Shown piece by piece: positions 47,766-57,221 of a stretch of DNA of 64,000 nt; the stretch's first letter is position 1; every line of letters begins with the position of its first letter. The notes beneath the pieces are model-generated. The model was not told the DNA's origin and searched no databases. It worked only from the letters and a program-made list of their open reading frames with translations. The stretch comes from Candidatus Bathyarchaeota archaeon A05DMB-2 (GTDB taxonomy: Archaea; Thermoproteota; Bathyarchaeia; Bathyarchaeales; Bathycorpusculaceae). The stretch covers positions 186,001-250,000 of the forward strand of contig JAAKEZ010000001.1 of NCBI GenBank assembly GCA_018475625.1, written 5' to 3'. The position numbers and the translations under genes are program-made.

Positions 47766-48134
47766 TTGGAGTTGCTTGGATTGAGCTTCAAAAGGCAGAT
47801 GCACCCGAAAGTCAGCAAAGCTGAAGTAGAAGTCTTCAAGGCATTAAGCGCCGCTGGATTAACCCGCAACATGGTGACGCAGAAAACAATCATCCTGAAA
47901 TCCACAGTCCCAGATTTCTGCTGGCTGAACAAACGAAAAATCGTCTATCTTGACGGTGTACAAGCGCACCTAAGCGACAAACAGCAGAAACGCGACGAGG
48001 AAATCCAAGAACTCCTCACAGAGCAAGGGTGGGAAGTGCTGCGGATTCCATACGAACCGCCGTTAAGCGAGAAGAACTTAAAGGAAATCATAGAGACCAT
48101 AAAAAAATTCGTAGGCACTTTAGACGAAGAGTAA
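47766..48134 (+). CDS. DUF559/Vsr-like endonuclease-fold protein
   Basis: 122 residues. VPDFCWLNKRKIVYLDGVQAH (residues ~48-68) has the PD-(D/E)xK-type layout (VPDF...YLDG) of very-short-patch-repair and DUF559 proteins, and EQGWEVLRIPYEPP near 87-100 fits the terminal strand of that fold. It would bind or cut DNA, perhaps in repair. It starts with TTG; an in-frame internal TTG or ATG is possible. There is no partner methylase nearby. Its end is 2 bp from the end of the convergent PP-loop gene. Confidence 0.65.
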   Translation: MELLGLSFKRQMHPKVSKAEVEVFKALSAAGLTRNMVTQKTIILKSTVPDFCWLNKRKIVYLDGVQAHLSDKQQKRDEEIQELLTEQGWEVLRIPYEPPLSEKNLKEIIETIKKFVGTLDEE

Positions 48135-48136
48135 CC

Positions 48137-49135
48137 TCAAGACTTGCCAACTCTGAGGCGTGCAACTTCATCTTGACTTGGAACAGACACGACCACTTGC
48201 TTGTCAAGTTTGTTTCTTCCATACTTCACTGTAACTCTATCGCTTTTTGCGTCCGAGTAAAACGCAGTTAACGCCGCTGCAGCTTCCACCGCTTTCTTGG
48301 TTTTTGACCCCTGGAGAATCGTTACAGGACCAACAACATCCGCCACCTCGAAAAAGTAGTCCGATGCCGCTTTCGTCTCTGCTAAAACCTTGTTTTCCGC
48401 CTCGTTTCTGCCCACAATAATTTTGTTTTTGCCAAGCCTGAAGTGTCTGCCGACTCTCAGCAGAGCCGCATCCGCCATCGAAATCCGCTTCTTGTGCTGG
48501 AACAGGTCGCGTAGTTTGTCCGCGTACTCTTTGCAAGTGAGCAAGCATCCGCCTGCAGGCGTCATGTAACTGGTGATGCCGTATTCTTTAGCCAACTTAA
48601 TCTGTGGCTTCCTTGACCTGCCGCGAATGGCGAGCAACTTTTCCCTGTCAACTAAGCCTTTTTTTTCAATTTCTGTTTCAGGTAGCAGTTTCGCTGAAAG
48701 CGGTCTCAACAGCTTGCCCTTCAAGCCAGATTCCTCTTCAACCAGTTTCATGGCTTTATAGTGCTGCGACATAGGTCTCTCATCGAGAACTTCGCCCGTG
48801 AAGATGAAAGAAGCGCCAGCTTTCCGTGCGTATTTTTTGGCTTTTTTAAGCAGGAAAATGCGGCAGTCAACACAGGGGTTCACGTTCTTGCCGTAGCCGT
48901 ACTTGGGATTCCGAATCACCCTCAGATAATCGTTTCCGACACTTATGTTGGTGAGCGGTATGCCAAGTTGTTTGGCGGTTTCCGCAACAATATCGTCTTT
49001 GCCTTTTTCGTGCACGCTGAAGGGGCTGACAAAATGTACGGCTTCCACCTCTATGCCTTGGTCAAGAATCAGTTTGGCAGCGAGTGTGCTGTCTAAGCCG
49101 CCTGAAAACATGCAGATAGCCTTTACACGCATCAT
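48137..49135 (-). CDS. PP-loop ATPase, tRNA thiolation (ThiI/MnmA)-like
   Basis: About 332 residues from ATG 49135 (MMRVKAICMFSGG; another ATG at 49132). The PP-loop is SGGLDST, and NPCVDCR has the CxxC of thiolases of this kind. GGCLLTCKEYA adds two further Cys. It adenylates a tRNA base and transfers sulfur. It lacks a THUMP domain, so it is not classical ThiI. The last ~80 residues are a separate small domain seen in archaeal relatives. The frame can be read from 49210, but the upstream part is not conserved-looking. The exact modification (s4U8 or s2U34) is not decided. Confidence 0.75.
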   Translation of the reverse strand: MMRVKAICMFSGGLDSTLAAKLILDQGIEVEAVHFVSPFSVHEKGKDDIVAETAKQLGIPLTNISVGNDYLRVIRNPKYGYGKNVNPCVDCRIFLLKKAKKYARKAGASFIFTGEVLDERPMSQHYKAMKLVEEESGLKGKLLRPLSAKLLPETEIEKKGLVDREKLLAIRGRSRKPQIKLAKEYGITSYMTPAGGCLLTCKEYADKLRDLFQHKKRISMADAALLRVGRHFRLGKNKIIVGRNEAENKVLAETKAASDYFFEVADVVGPVTILQGSKTKKAVEAAAALTAFYSDAKSDRVTVKYGRNKLDKQVVVSVPSQDEVARLRVGKS

Positions 49136-49288
49136 AACGTCACTAAACAGGTCGCTCTTGAATAAGAATATACTGTTTTTAATCGACAACTTCGGGTTTG
49201 ACCCGTTCAATAGATTTTTTCAGAAAATTAATAAATAGTTGCCTCCAAATATGGAAAAAGCCGAAAGCCAAATCTAAGATGATCCAGT

Positions 49289-50395
49289 GTGACAGACATC
49301 AGTATCTTTATCCCTGTCTACAAAGAGTCAGACCAGTTACCCAACATGCTAACCAAGCTGGCTTCGCAGTCTGTTTCAAAAGAAATTTTCGTGACAGTTG
49401 ATGCGCCCACTGAAGAATTTCTGAAGCAAACAAAGCATCTTGCCAAAAACGTGCAGTTCATTGTTAATAAAGAACGCATTGGAAAAGCAAATGCGCTGAA
49501 CAATTCGGTTAAGCTTTCAACCGGCAAAGTGCTGCTCTTTTTGGACGCTGACATCCAAGTTCCAGATGACTCGGATTTCTTGAAGAAGATAGTCATGGAG
49601 ATGCAGCACACCGACATTCTCGACATAAAAAAGAGAGTCATAGGCAAGAATTCATTTCTGTCCAAGATGGCTTACTACGAATATTTTACGTTCAATGTGA
49701 GCGCTTGGCTGGCTTCAAAATACCTGCGAAAATGCCCAGCTGTGAATGGCGCAGCTTTTGCCATTAAGCGGGAAACGTTTGATTCGGTTGGCGGTTTCAG
49801 GAAAGTCGTGGCAGAAGACATCGACATCGCAACGCGAGCTTTTTTAAACAATCACAGTTTCACCTATACCACAAACGTGGAAGTGGAAAACGTGGTTTAT
49901 TCGAACTGGCGAAGCTGGTTCAGGCAAAGAAAAAGATGGGGCATTGGCCAAGCGTTGTGGCTTAAGGATTGGTACAAAGCCTTAGCCAAAAAATGCCTGC
50001 GGAAACCGCAGATTTTCCTTCCAGGCTTGTTCTTCCTTTATCCATCCCTTGCCGTATTCTTCCTAAGCGTGATGGTTCCCAGCACGTGGATGCGTGATTC
50101 GCTTCTTGTAGCCTCCCTTTTTCTGTCAGTAAAGTTCAACATAGCTCTGCCAGTCTTCCTCGTGTCCATCTTCACCGCGGACCTACTGAAAACCCTGATA
50201 ATATCACTCGGCAGTTTTGCCATCACCGCAACCACCTTCTATATTCTCTCCAAAAAACTGGGCTTCGAGATTAAATTGCACGAACTCTTTGTCTACTACT
50301 TCTTTTACTCAATCCTATGGATAGCAATTATAATTATAGGCTACATTCAAGTCATAGCCTTCAGAAAAAAAGCAGCACCAGACTGGGTAATATAG
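49289..50395 (+). CDS. Membrane GT2 glycosyltransferase (processive type)
   Basis: 368 residues. SIFIPVYKESDQLPNML at the N-terminus, VTVDAPTEEF near 37-46, LFLDADIQVPD near 86-96 (DxD), VVAEDIDIATRAF near 168-180 and QRKRWGIGQ near 210-218 (QxxRW), followed by four to five TM helices. The layout equals that of processive GT2 enzymes (cellulose synthase, DPM-like). It starts with GTG. It stands apart from the main glycan cluster. The acceptor is unknown. Confidence 0.85.
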   Translation: MTDISIFIPVYKESDQLPNMLTKLASQSVSKEIFVTVDAPTEEFLKQTKHLAKNVQFIVNKERIGKANALNNSVKLSTGKVLLFLDADIQVPDDSDFLKKIVMEMQHTDILDIKKRVIGKNSFLSKMAYYEYFTFNVSAWLASKYLRKCPAVNGAAFAIKRETFDSVGGFRKVVAEDIDIATRAFLNNHSFTYTTNVEVENVVYSNWRSWFRQRKRWGIGQALWLKDWYKALAKKCLRKPQIFLPGLFFLYPSLAVFFLSVMVPSTWMRDSLLVASLFLSVKFNIALPVFLVSIFTADLLKTLIISLGSFAITATTFYILSKKLGFEIKLHELFVYYFFYSILWIAIIIIGYIQVIAFRKKAAPDWVI

Positions 50396-50757
50396 CCTCT
50401 CAGACTGGAACAACCACAACCGATTCGGCGCCCATTGGTGGTTTGTTGCAGAAACCTATAGAGGGGTAGATCCGTATTGGCGTTTTCAGACGCCAAAACC
50501 ATGTTAAAAACAGGCGAGGGGAGAGGTCTGTTAGCAAAGCTATCAAGTCTATTTTAGTTTCTTTAAATAAAAGGGCTAAAGACTGTTTCTCACGCATTCG
50601 CAGGAAGCTGAATCTCAGTCCCTTAAAGCCGAAAGAGCTTGGTGCGTGGCTGTTTCCTTCGAAAACGTGCTAAACGTTTTTATATGGGAATCTCTGCTTC
50701 TGAGGTGTCACATTAACTCATGTAACCTAACGAAGCTCCTGAAGCTTTTGGAAAAGC
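50396..50757 (+). other. Gene-free spacer with hairpin and long leader of the helicase gene
   Basis: 362 bp without a supported gene. A perfect stem TTGGCGT/ACGCCAA with a six-base loop lies at 50477-50496. A TATA-like GTTTTTATAT at 50676-50685 lies ~72 bp upstream of the helicase ATG, which would give a leader of about 47 nt, long for this genome. DEAD-box helicase leaders are often cold-regulated in other organisms; that is only a suggestion here. Confidence 0.4.
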
Positions 50758-51945
50758 ATGAAAAAGTTTTGTGGCAGGAGAAACAAGAATAAATTGGAAA
50801 TACAGTCGTTTAAAGACTTGCCGCTAAGTGTGGGAGTCTTAAGAAGCATTAAAGAACTTGGGTTTGAAGCTCTTTTTCCGATTCAAGCTCAAGCCATAAC
50901 GCCGTTGCTCAAAGGCAAAGACGTCATCGGGCAAGCGCAAACCGGAACAGGCAAAACCGCCGCGTTCGGAGTTCCAATGGTGGAACGCCTCGACCCGCAA
51001 GTCAAGAAGATTCAAGGTTTAATCCTTGTGCCGACACGCGAACTCGCCGTGCAAGTTGCACACAACATGAGCCTGTTTGCCAAGTACGCCAAGCTCAAGG
51101 TCCTTGCAGTTTACGGTGGGGCCTCAATCGAAAGGCAAATTCGCGAGTTGCAGAGTGGCGTTCAAATCGTGGTCGGCACACCAGGCAGAATAATCGACCT
51201 TCTTGAAAGGCATGTCTTGAACCTGGCGTACGTGAAAGTGGTCGTGTTGGACGAGGCAGACCGAATGCTTGACATGGGGTTCATCGACGACATTAACTTC
51301 ATACTTTCGAAAGCGCCGGCGGACAGGCAGACAAGCCTCTTCAGTGCAACCATCGACCAGACAGTTATGGGCGTCTGCAACCGATATATGCGGAATCCCG
51401 TTAAAGTCCTCGTAAGCAAAGACGAAATTGGACTCACGCAGATGAAGCAGTACTACACGGTTGTAAGCCAGCACGGCAAATTCGAAACCCTCTTGGACGT
51501 GCTTAAGGAAAAGCGTGTGGAGAAAGCCATTATTTTCTGCAGGACACGCCGCGAAACAAGTAAAGTAGCAGAAAGGCTATACAAGAAAGGCTACAACGCG
51601 CAGGCACTTCACGCAGGCTTCACGCAAGCCCAGCGAGACCACGTCATCCACGCGTTCAGGCAGGGCAGACTGAACCTGCTCGTGGCAACAGACGTTGCTG
51701 CGCGAGGCTTAGATATTCAGGGCATCACGCACATAATCAACTATGATGTCCCAGCGGAGCCGCAGGTGTACTTCCACAGGGTCGGCAGAACATGCCGCAT
51801 GGGCGGAGACGGCACAGCTATCACGCTGGTGAGCTACGGGGAAATCAGCGACTTCAACAACATCAAAGCCCTAACCAAAACCACCATAGAAGAGATACGT
51901 TCTCCCCAGCAGGACTCAGACTCACCCATACTCAGCTTCTACTAA
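50758..51945 (+). CDS. DEAD-box RNA helicase
   Basis: 395 residues. The Q motif region (IQSFKDLPLSVGVLRSIKELG) and FPIQ near 40-43, motif I AQTGTGKT (60-67), PTRELA (Ia), GTPGR (Ib), DEAD (motif II), SAT (motif III), a TDVAARGLDI block (motif V) and HRVGRTCRMG (motif VI). Complete core, no long C-terminal extension. It unwinds RNA duplexes; likely roles are ribosome biogenesis or cold adaptation. Confidence 0.93.
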   Translation: MKKFCGRRNKNKLEIQSFKDLPLSVGVLRSIKELGFEALFPIQAQAITPLLKGKDVIGQAQTGTGKTAAFGVPMVERLDPQVKKIQGLILVPTRELAVQVAHNMSLFAKYAKLKVLAVYGGASIERQIRELQSGVQIVVGTPGRIIDLLERHVLNLAYVKVVVLDEADRMLDMGFIDDINFILSKAPADRQTSLFSATIDQTVMGVCNRYMRNPVKVLVSKDEIGLTQMKQYYTVVSQHGKFETLLDVLKEKRVEKAIIFCRTRRETSKVAERLYKKGYNAQALHAGFTQAQRDHVIHAFRQGRLNLLVATDVAARGLDIQGITHIINYDVPAEPQVYFHRVGRTCRMGGDGTAITLVSYGEISDFNNIKALTKTTIEEIRSPQQDSDSPILSFY

Positions 51946-51983
51946 GCAGCTATACTGAATATCCTCAACCCTTCCCCTATTTT

Positions 51984-53404
51984 TCAAAAAGCATTCTTGA
52001 CCGACCGCGCCTCAGCACGGTTATTACGCCTCCTGAAATACAACAGCAAGCCCAAGCCGACAACAGCGACCGAAGCGCCGGAAGCGGTTGCCACGAGTGT
52101 TGTCGGAAAAGGCTCAGGGTCAGCTATCGTGAAAATAATAGTTTCTGACGAGCCGATATTTCCAGAACTATCCTGAGCAAAAACCGTTAGACTATGCACG
52201 CCGTAAGATAATCCAGAAAGAGTCGTATTTCCACTAATCGTAACGTTTACTCCGTCAAGACAGTATTTCGTCTCCAAAGTCTCTTCATTCACGGCGAAAG
52301 CTAATGTGACGTTAGTTGTGTAGTAAGTGGTGTTTTGCGGTGAAAACAAGGTCAATTCCGGCGGTGTATTATCATAGGACGGGTCTGGAGTGCCATACCC
52401 AAGGGGCGTGTACTGCTCGTTTACTGGTGTAGGTGCGAAATCGCCGGGAAAAGTGTATGTGTGTCCTCCAATCACGTAGAAAGTGTCGTTCACCGCTGTC
52501 ACACCGAAACAATAACGGTCGGTTGGGCTGTCGGCGCCGTAAGTCCATTGATTATCAAGCGGATTGTAAACTCGAACAAATCCTGGATTTTCACCTTGCT
52601 CAATAGTAGCTTTCTCGCCAAAAACGTAGATTCGCCTAGCAGACATGACACCTGTCGTCGCGCCCGCTTGTCCTCGAGCATGACTGGACGGAGGAGGTGT
52701 TCCTACACTCCACATGTCAGTCACACTATTGTAAATGAAGAGCTGTTTGGAGTTCACCGTGAATATCTTGTTGTCGAGGACTGCTGATGCATAACCATCG
52801 AACGCTGGGCTGGCACGGGAGCTTTGGTTGTCCACGTATCCGTTGCGGTGTCGTAGACGTAGGTCGTTCCAGAATAGTCCATCACATATATTCTATTTTC
52901 TAAGACACTTGCGACTATCCAACTGGCAGAGGCTGGAAGGGGTGCTTTAGTTTCCCAGTTATCGGTTTCTGGATTGTAGACCTCGTTTATTACGGTATAG
53001 CCGTCTACGCTCCCTGCAGCATCGGTTCTTCCGCCGATGCAATAGATTTTACTCTGCACCACAGCTATCGCAAAGGACATTCTTGGTGTGGGCATGGATG
53101 TCTTGTAAGTCCAAGTGTCCGTTGCGGGATTGTATTCTTCATTTGTCCCTACAAACCCGCGAATGCTTGCCTCGCTATAGGCGACATAGGGCGGTATGCT
53201 GGGCGCAAAACCGCTATCAGTAGAGCCTCCGATGGCGTAAATTTTGCCATTCACAGCAGCAACGCCTAAGCCGCTTCTAGCCACATGCATTGGCGCTTTT
53301 GTTGTCCAAGAATTCTCGGCAGCATGCGCTGATAATGTTAGTGGAGCTACTACTGGAAACAGAAGGGCTAACATGATTATTATCGCGAACGTTTTGTTTT
53401 TCAT
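51984..53404 (-). pseudogene. Kelch-repeat surface protein, interrupted by one frameshift
   Basis: Two overlapping frames make one gene. The upstream part (start 53404) has a signal peptide MKNKTFAIIIMLALLFPV and Kelch blades (AVNGKIYAIGG, VVQSKIYCIGG, VLENRIYVMD). Blades then continue in the downstream frame (VLDNKIFTVNS, SARRIYVFG, AVNDTFYVIGG), followed by an Ig-like domain and a C-terminal TM ending FRRRNNRAEARSVKNAF. The switch falls near 52800, between WTTKAPVPA and FDGYASAV, and needs a -1 shift (a one-base loss or two-base gain). No slippery heptamer is visible, so a mutation or assembly error is likelier than programmed frameshifting. The restored protein would be ~455 residues, anchored outside the cell. 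Confidence 0.75.
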
Positions 53405-53605
53405 GTCAGCGTCAATTTATAACTCTTCAAACGCGTATTTAGCTCTCCCAGAAGAACACTCTGTTCCATCAGAAGAACCATAGCCATTCTTATGTAAAAC
53501 ATGGTCTGTTCTATCAAAGAATAACGTGCAGAAACAGGGCTTAGCGGGTAAAAACATATATCTTCTCCCATGCTCTTTAAGCGCCTACACTCTAAGGCGC
53601 AAACC

Positions 53606-54526
53606 ATGAACAAAGTCAAGCTAACCGACAAAATCCTCCAACTTAAAAAAGAGAAAAAAGCCCTAATCTTAGCACATAATTATCAGCGTCCAGAAATCCA
53701 AGACATAGCCGACTACATCGGCGACAGCATCGAGCTAAGCCGCAAAGCCATGCTGGAGAAAGATGCGGAAACCCTTGTCTTCTGTGCAGTGGATTTTATG
53801 GCGGAATCCGCCGCGATTCTGAACCCCGAAAAAAAAGTGCTTCTGCCCACGCTGGGCGCACGTTGCCCAATGGCGCAGATGCTTACGGTTGACGAGATAA
53901 AACGCGCCAAAACCCATTACCCAGACGCGCCTGTGGTGCTTTACGTGAACACTTTAGCCACGTCTAAGGCTTACTGCGACATCTGCTGCACCAGCGCCAA
54001 CGTCGTGGAAGTCATCAACTCATTGGATGCTGACACCATATTGTTCGGTCCCGACCGCAACCTCGCGGAGTACGCTGCGGAAAAGACCGGAAAAACACTC
54101 ATCCCAATCCCCGAGTGGGGCTTCTGCCCAACTCATGTGCTCTTTCAGCCTGAAGATATAGCCGTGCTCAAACAGCAGTATCCCGACGCAGTCGTGATGG
54201 TTCACCCCGAATGCAGCGCCGAAACGCGGAGGGCAGCGGATTTCGTGGGTAGCACATCCAAGATGTGCCATTACGCGCGCGAAAGCACCGCCGAAACAAT
54301 CATCGTCGGCACTGAAGAAGGGCTTCTGCACCGATTGCGCAAAGAGAATCCTGAGAAACGGTTTATCGTGGCATATGAGGGCGCTGTGTGTCCCAACATG
54401 AAGTTGACCACGCTTGAAAGACTATATGCCGCATTGAAAGAGGAAAAACACGTGATCAAGGTTCCAGAAGCCACAGCCAAACACGCCAGAACCGCACTGG
54501 AAAAGATGTTTCTCGTGAAGAGCTAA
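53606..54526 (+). CDS. nadA: Quinolinate synthase NadA
   Basis: About 306 residues from ATG 53606 (a longer frame opens at 53570). HNYQRPEIQDIADYIGDSIELSRKA near the N-terminus, a GARCPMAQ block near 86-93, YVNTLATSKAYCDICCTSANV near 112-132, GPDRNLAEYAA near 144-154, HPECSAETRRAADFVGSTSKM near 197-217 and EGAVCPNMKLTTLERLYAALK near 261-281 are NadA signatures. They include the [4Fe-4S]-ligand Cys residues. It condenses iminoaspartate with DHAP to quinolinate for NAD. No nadB or nadC is adjacent. Its end overlaps nikR tail to tail by 4 bp. Confidence 0.93.
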   Translation: MNKVKLTDKILQLKKEKKALILAHNYQRPEIQDIADYIGDSIELSRKAMLEKDAETLVFCAVDFMAESAAILNPEKKVLLPTLGARCPMAQMLTVDEIKRAKTHYPDAPVVLYVNTLATSKAYCDICCTSANVVEVINSLDADTILFGPDRNLAEYAAEKTGKTLIPIPEWGFCPTHVLFQPEDIAVLKQQYPDAVVMVHPECSAETRRAADFVGSTSKMCHYARESTAETIIVGTEEGLLHRLRKENPEKRFIVAYEGAVCPNMKLTTLERLYAALKEEKHVIKVPEATAKHARTALEKMFLVKS

Positions 54527-54927
54527 ACTGAAACTATCATTGCTTTGAGAATTTTCACGCCTCTTTTAGTGGTTAACTCGTCGCTTAGCTTCCGAATCTC
54601 AGAAGCTTTGCCCTTCACCGCAATCGCCTCTAAACAGTCTCGTTCGCTAAGGTGGATGTGCAGGGTGGATGAGACTAAATTGCTGTGGTGATGCTGCGCC
54701 TCGGTTAACTCGTGCTCCAAGCCTCTGGCTTCGTGGTCGTACACCATCAGCAAAACGCCTGTCTGGTTGCCTTCTTCTTTCAGCCACTTACGTTCGGAAA
54801 CGTACATGCGCACAGCGTCTTGGATGGCTTTGCTGCGGCTTTCGTAGCCCATTTCGTGGATGATTTCGTCGAATTCTTTCAGTAGGTCTGGCGGAAACGT
54901 TACGCCTACACGGATGATTTTTGACAT
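54523..54927 (-). CDS. nikR: Nickel-responsive regulator NikR
   Basis: About 134 residues from the ATG of MSKIIRVGVTFPPDLL (a GTG nine bases upstream is also in frame). The N-terminal ribbon-helix-helix (residues 2-45) has IIRVGVTFPPDLLKEFDEII and YESRSKAIQDAVR. The C-terminal ACT-like domain carries the high-affinity nickel set with E. coli spacing: H79, H90, H92 and C98 (TLHIHLSERDC), equivalent to H76, H87, H89 and C95. It is a nickel-loaded repressor or activator. It lies next to the lar genes and near the operator-like palindromes at 58.3-59.3 kb. Confidence 0.92.
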   Translation of the reverse strand: MSKIIRVGVTFPPDLLKEFDEIIHEMGYESRSKAIQDAVRMYVSERKWLKEEGNQTGVLLMVYDHEARGLEHELTEAQHHHSNLVSSTLHIHLSERDCLEAIAVKGKASEIRKLSDELTTKRGVKILKAMIVSV

Positions 54928-54977
54928 AAGGCTCACGGGTAAAAATGGATTAATGCACCTAAAAGCTTTTATGTGCT

Positions 54978-55009
54978 AAGTAGCATTAAAATACACAAAA
55001 GTGTTACCA
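54978..55009. promoter_or_regulatory. Weak candidate NikR operator upstream of nikR
   Basis: AAGTAGCAT-N14-GTGTTACCA, with the same 32-bp frame as the three stronger sites downstream but only about half of the half-site positions symmetrical. It sits in the promoter region of nikR, so autoregulation is possible. It could be chance. Confidence 0.3.
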
Positions 55010-55045
55010 GAAAAGTGGAACTGCATCTCACAATAAACTACAACT

Positions 55046-55891
55046 TTAGCGAGAGTCCGCGGTATCTATTGTAAGAAGCATACTTCCTGTTCGGTATCCC
55101 TCCAAGTCAAGCGTCACATATTTAAAACCTATCCTTTTCAAGTCATCGGCTATCCTGTCCAGAATTTCAACGGTGAAAACGAGTTTTCTCTCATTTTTTC
55201 CAACTTCTATTCTGGCCAACCCATTATGGTCTCTAACTCGAAGTTGCTGGGCCCCCGTTATTTTCTTCACTGCTTGCTCTGCTTTCCCAATTCTGTCCAA
55301 TTTCTCGGCTGTAATCCGTTCATAGTATGGTAACCTTGAGGCTAAACATGCTAAAGGCGGTTTGTTCTGAATAGAAAGCCCCATGCTTCTAGCTATTGCC
55401 CGAATCTCCTCTTTTGAGAATCGAGTGTCAACCCACGGGCTATATACGTTTTCCATTTCTTTGACAGCTTTAAAGCCTGGTCTATGATCAGTTAAATCGC
55501 TGATGTTTGTGCCCTCAAAAACCACTTTGAACCCAAGTTCCTTTGCTATTTTTTGTAAGCGCTCCAGAAGTTCTTTTTTGCAGTAATAACACCGGTTTTC
55601 AGGGTTTTTAATGAAATTTTCATTTGACAGTTCATCAGTCTCTACTACGTATAGTTTGATGCCTATTTCCTTCGCCACCTTTTTTGCTTCCTCCAACTCT
55701 TCAGGTGGATACGTCGGAGATGTTGCAGTTACAGCTACCACTCTATCTCCTAAAATATTGTAACTTACAGCCGCTAGTGTTGAACTATCGAGACCGCCGG
55801 AAAAGGCAATCACTACGCCGTCTTTTCCTTTTGTCTCGATGTAGCGTTTCAACTTTTCGTATTTTCTTTTTTGGGAGTTCATGAGAATCAC
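55046..55891 (-). CDS. larE: Pyridinium-3,5-biscarboxylic acid mononucleotide sulfurtransferase LarE
   Basis: 281 residues from a GTG whose last bases overlap the larC stop (GTGA); an ATG at 55882 is also possible. PP-loop SGGLDSS (31-37), CYYC (C101 and C104) and PPLACLASRLPYY with C182. C182 matches the sacrificial Cys of the Lactiplantibacillus enzyme, while C101 and C104 add the pair found in the [4Fe-4S]-type LarE that can act catalytically. It converts the carboxylates of the P2CMN intermediate to thiocarboxylates. Together with larC it forms an operon transcribed away from larB. Confidence 0.92.
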   Translation of the reverse strand: MILMNSQKRKYEKLKRYIETKGKDGVVIAFSGGLDSSTLAAVSYNILGDRVVAVTATSPTYPPEELEEAKKVAKEIGIKLYVVETDELSNENFIKNPENRCYYCKKELLERLQKIAKELGFKVVFEGTNISDLTDHRPGFKAVKEMENVYSPWVDTRFSKEEIRAIARSMGLSIQNKPPLACLASRLPYYERITAEKLDRIGKAEQAVKKITGAQQLRVRDHNGLARIEVGKNERKLVFTVEILDRIADDLKRIGFKYVTLDLEGYRTGSMLLTIDTADSR

Positions 55892-57138
55892 TCTCTCAAC
55901 AAAATCTCTCTAGCTCGCAGTTTAACCAATTCTGTAATTTCCCTCAGAGGCTTGCCTGTTTTATCTGCCAGTCTCTTCATTTCATCATATTCAGGTTTGA
56001 TATGAACAATCTTGCCTCTCCTGTCTTTAGCAACTTTCACCTTCACAATCTCTTTTGCATTATTGATTTGCACAGTTACCGAAAACAATTCACGACTAAG
56101 GATGTATCTTTTGCACGGGTACATCCTAACTCCTAAAGTGCCTGTTTCTTCAATAACGACCCGCAAAAGGCGTTTGGCGTCTTTTTGATCCGCCACTATT
56201 TTGATAATTTGACCAGGTCTATTCTTTTTTGTGAACATTGGAATAATGTTCACGTCCTTGGCACCTTCCTGCAAAAGCCTATCAACCAAGTACCCAATGA
56301 TTTCTCCTGTTACGTCGTCGACGTTTGTTTCTAAAATAACGATTTCATCTGTTAGAAGCCAATTGTCCACAGGCTTACCTACTGTAATACGCAAAACATT
56401 AGGCATTTCTTTGAAATCCTTGTTTCCTGCCCCATAACCCACCTTTAGCGGGGTTATCTCTGGATAGAACCGACTAACTTCATCAGCTAAGTTAACCAAA
56501 ATGGATGCTCCTGTTGGTGTAGTTAGTTCTGATTCGATGGGCCCGCCCATCATTGGAAAATTCTTCGATGCCAGTATCTCTAAGGTTGCTGGTGCTGGGC
56601 TACACACTGTGCCATGCGAGAACGTGAATAAGCCGCCGCCAACTGAAACAGGCGTTGCATATATTTTAGCATTGAACATCTGAAGATTGTCCAAAGCAAC
56701 TGCAGCACCGACAATTTCTGCTATTGTGTCCACAAATCCTACTTCATGTAGATGTGTTTCGGATGAATCACTTGCATGAAGCTTCGCCTCGGAATTAACT
56801 AAAGTGCGGATAACCTTGGACGCGAATTGCCTCGCCTTCTCAGAAAGCTCCAAGTGCTTTGCGCTTTTTTCAACGATATCTATGAGTTCGCTACCTGTTT
56901 TTCTAGAAGCACTTTCAGCTGTGACATCAATTTTAGTCGCCTTGAACTCTCTTCGCATTACTTGTTTTATGTCGATTTTGATGTTTTTGTAGCCGTAAGC
57001 CTGTTTTTCCAAAGATTTTATGGCAGAAGTAATCTTGTTGACATCAGCGCCTAAGTCTATTAGCGCGCCAAGGAACATGTCTCCAGAAATTCCAGCGACT
57101 TGGCAATCAATAACAAGTATTTTATCAAATTCCGACAT
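55888..57138 (-). CDS. larC: Nickel insertion protein LarC
   Basis: 416 residues from the ATG of MSEFDKILVIDCQVAGISGDM at 57138 (AGGTGG 8 bases upstream); a longer in-frame start at 57180 is not supported. VAGISGDMFLGALIDLGAD near 14-32, HLHEVGFVDTIAEIVGAA, TPVSVGGG, FSHGTVCSPAPATLEIL and ELTTPTGASIL are LarC blocks. ILETNVDDVTGEIIGYL is the nickel-insertase core. LarC is one continuous frame here, unlike the split LarC1/LarC2 of Lactiplantibacillus. It inserts Ni into the pincer nucleotide using CTP. Confidence 0.93.
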   Translation of the reverse strand: MSEFDKILVIDCQVAGISGDMFLGALIDLGADVNKITSAIKSLEKQAYGYKNIKIDIKQVMRREFKATKIDVTAESASRKTGSELIDIVEKSAKHLELSEKARQFASKVIRTLVNSEAKLHASDSSETHLHEVGFVDTIAEIVGAAVALDNLQMFNAKIYATPVSVGGGLFTFSHGTVCSPAPATLEILASKNFPMMGGPIESELTTPTGASILVNLADEVSRFYPEITPLKVGYGAGNKDFKEMPNVLRITVGKPVDNWLLTDEIVILETNVDDVTGEIIGYLVDRLLQEGAKDVNIIPMFTKKNRPGQIIKIVADQKDAKRLLRVVIEETGTLGVRMYPCKRYILSRELFSVTVQINNAKEIVKVKVAKDRRGKIVHIKPEYDEMKRLADKTGKPLREITELVKLRAREILLRE

Positions 57139-57221
57139 TACATTGCCACCTGATAATTTGGTATGGAAAAGCAAGCACAAATGATATATTGGTTGTGGTC
57201 TTCAGAAAATAGAGTAGAAAA

